NCBI GenBank assembly: GCA_020723285.1
Contig: DYJE01000004.1
Coordinates: 1-64,000, forward strand
Direction: 5' to 3'
From: Desulforapulum autotrophicum
GTDB lineage: Bacteria > Desulfobacterota > Desulfobacteria > Desulfobacterales > Desulfolunaceae
DNA: 64,000 bases
Under the pieces are notes generated by a model, which saw only the letters and a list, made by a program, of their open reading frames with translations, did no database searches and had not been told where the DNA came from. Shown piece by piece: positions 62,690 through 64,000 of the stretch; positions within the stretch are counted from its first letter, which is position 1; the number at the start of each line of letters is the position of its first letter. Made by a program: the position numbers and the translations under genes.

Positions 62690-63484
62690 ATGAGACAGGA
62701 AAAAAAGAACAGGCGGAAGCAGGACGGGGCAGGTGACCGCAAACAGCCTGAGACGGAAATCATATACGGTATCAATCCGGTCATCGAAACGATCCGCGCC
62801 GGGAAACGGCGGGTTTTTGAACTGTTCATACCCGAAGACCGTCATGCGGAGCGCATTGATGCCATAGCCCGTGAAGCGGAGGCTCTGGGCATCGAGGTTC
62901 GTCGCACCGTCGCGTCCCACATCCGGACACTGGCCGGAACGGAATTTCACCAGAACGTGGCGGCCCGTGTCAGCGGTTTTCCCTTTGCGGATCTGGGCGA
63001 TGTGCTTGATCAGCCGGGGGATGCCCCGCCGTTTCTGCTGATTCTTGACGGCGTGGAAGACCCCATGAACCTGGGCGCTCTGGCCCGGACAGCCCTGGGG
63101 GCCGGTGTGGACGCCCTGCTGATCGCCAAGGACCGGGCGGCCCTGCCCACGCCTACGGCAGTGAAAGCCTCTGCCGGGGCCCTGGAACACCTGAAGGTGG
63201 TGCTGGTCACCAACATCAGCAGCACGATCAAGGAACTGAAAAAAGAGGGATTTTGGATCACGGGTCTTGAAGGAAACGCGGAGACGGCTCTTTACGATTG
63301 CGATTTCACCACCGCCCTGGCCCTGGTCATCGGTGGTGAAGGCAAGGGACTGCGGGACCTTGTGGGAAAAAGCTGCGATACCCTCGCCTTCATTCCCCAG
63401 AAAGGTCCGGTCAATTCCCTGAACGCTTCGGTGGCCGGGGCGCTGGCCATGTACGAGGTGGTGCGGCAGCGGATTGGACAGTAA
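62690..63484 (+). CDS. rlmB: 23S rRNA (guanosine-2'-O-)-methyltransferase RlmB type (SpoU)
   Basis: 264 residues from the ATG at 62690, with GAGAGG upstream; nine upstream codons from a TTG are discarded. An N-terminal substrate-binding domain begins EIIYGINPVIETIR. The SpoU knot motifs are DPMNLGALARTALGAG, LVIGGEGKGLRDLV and NSLNASVAGALAMYE. It 2'-O-methylates a 23S rRNA guanosine in the peptidyl-transferase region if orthologous to RlmB. Confidence 0.9.
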   Translation: MRQEKKNRRKQDGAGDRKQPETEIIYGINPVIETIRAGKRRVFELFIPEDRHAERIDAIAREAEALGIEVRRTVASHIRTLAGTEFHQNVAARVSGFPFADLGDVLDQPGDAPPFLLILDGVEDPMNLGALARTALGAGVDALLIAKDRAALPTPTAVKASAGALEHLKVVLVTNISSTIKELKKEGFWITGLEGNAETALYDCDFTTALALVIGGEGKGLRDLVGKSCDTLAFIPQKGPVNSLNASVAGALAMYEVVRQRIGQ

Positions 63485-63517
63485 AAAAGTCAACAACCTT
63501 TTGAAAGGACACATACC

Positions 63518-64000
63518 ATGCAAGGACAAAAAATCACGAAGAACAGCGACGGAAGTCTGAACGTTCCCAACGACCCCATCATTCCCTACATCGAAGGTGA
63601 CGGCATCGGGCCGGATATCTGGAAAGCCAGCCAGCTGGTCATCGACGGTGCCGTGAAAGCGGCTTACGGCGACGCCCGGAAAATTCACTGGATGGAACTT
63701 CTGGTGGGCGAAAAGGGTTTCGAGAAAAAAGGCGAATGGCTTTCAAGGGAAGCCCTGGCTGCCATGGAAGAATACGTGGTGTCCATCAAAGGGCCCCTTA
63801 CCACGCCGGTGGGTAAGGGCATCCGGAGCCTCAACGTGTCCATCCGCCAGAAGCTGGACCTTTACGCCTGCGTGCGGCCGGTCAGGTACATCGATCCGGT
63901 GCCCAGTCCTATGAAAACCCCGGAAAAAGTGAATATGGTGATTTTCCGGGAAAACACCGAGGATGTTTACGCCGGTATCGAATACGAGGCGGGCAGCGTT
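63518..64000 (+). CDS. icd: NADP-dependent isocitrate dehydrogenase, 5' part
   Basis: The first 161 codons of icd; the window ends inside the gene. [34 protein letters not shown] (substrate-binding serine and arginine) and [13 protein letters not shown] are the family marks of the E. coli type NADP enzyme. GAAAGGA precedes the ATG. In a sulfate reducer it would serve the oxidative citric acid cycle or glutamate synthesis. Confidence 0.95.
   Translation, partial: MQGQKITKNSDGSLNVPNDPIIPYIEGDGIGPDIWKASQLVIDGAVKAAYGDARKIHWMELLVGEKGFEKKGEWLSREALAAMEEYVVSIKGPLTTPVGKGIRSLNVSIRQKLDLYACVRPVRYIDPVPSPMKTPEKVNMVIFRENTEDVYAGIEYEAGSV

Noticed and set aside
62567-63688. 373-residue minus-strand frame across gmk, rlmB and icd
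   Set aside because: It lies opposite three well-supported genes, has no family motif and no ribosome site. It is a shadow caused by high GC content.
1-64000. tRNA, rRNA, riboswitch, integrase or intact insertion sequence
   Set aside because: None could be recognised by eye. A covariance-model search (tRNAscan, Infernal) and an IS search would be needed to exclude them.

Overview
The window looks like a chromosomal segment of a Gram-negative sulfate-reducing bacterium of the Desulfobacterota (Desulfobacteria type). The strongest evidence is a complete qrcABCD operon (5915-10928). It encodes the periplasmic-facing menaquinone reductase that sulfate reducers use to pass electrons from periplasmic hydrogenases and formate dehydrogenases, via cytochrome c, into the quinone pool. 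Lipopolysaccharide core genes, a lipoprotein and outer-membrane beta-barrel genes confirm a Gram-negative envelope. No tRNA, rRNA, CRISPR array, integrase or intact transposase was recognised.

Layout. 1-4868: a decayed SNF2 helicase remnant, a PreP-type M16 metallopeptidase and a small winged-helix-like protein. 4869-11244: rsmA/ksgA, then the qrc operon behind a near-consensus promoter, then a 54-residue membrane protein. 11253-19626: a PilZ protein; an operon of gamma carbonic anhydrase, PAS-rich histidine kinase and M18 aminopeptidase; a 2,4-dienoyl-CoA-reductase-like flavoenzyme with a palindromic operator at its promoter; an XRE regulator. 19834-28474: an MFS transporter, a radical SAM protein, an FmdB zinc ribbon, an HNH nuclease, era, engB, hisG and hisI on the minus strand, with a PBP1A-type penicillin-binding protein diverging from hisI. 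28513-51009: a large surface-polysaccharide and LPS region. It holds several glycosyltransferases, an O-antigen ligase-like protein, a CDP-3,6-dideoxyhexose operon (rfbF, rfbG, rfbH, a paratose-synthase-like reductase, rfbE), a UDP-glucuronate decarboxylase, heptosyltransferases and a Kdo-kinase-like protein. A lipoprotein and beta-barrel pair sits inside it, with two repeat elements between genes.

51010-55477 is a visibly AT-rich island unlike its GC-rich surroundings. It carries six consecutive paralogous genes (51668-55241) for small exported proteins. Each has a signal peptide, a DUF4124-like segment with two cysteines exactly 14 residues apart, and a shared C-terminal region of about 120 residues that I do not recognise. 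This tandem array is the best candidate for an undescribed system.

55478-64000 returns to the GC-rich background: a DUF6165 protein with a GT9 glycosyltransferase, a 975-residue patatin-like protein, and the housekeeping run Trm112-DUF4416-YicC-RemA-Gmk-RlmB, ending in a truncated icd. Many genes here overlap by 4 bp, which suggests translational coupling. Starts were moved inward where a Shine-Dalgarno sequence, family alignment or an overlapping terminator argued against the longest ORF. All calls come from reading the sequence; no database search was run.
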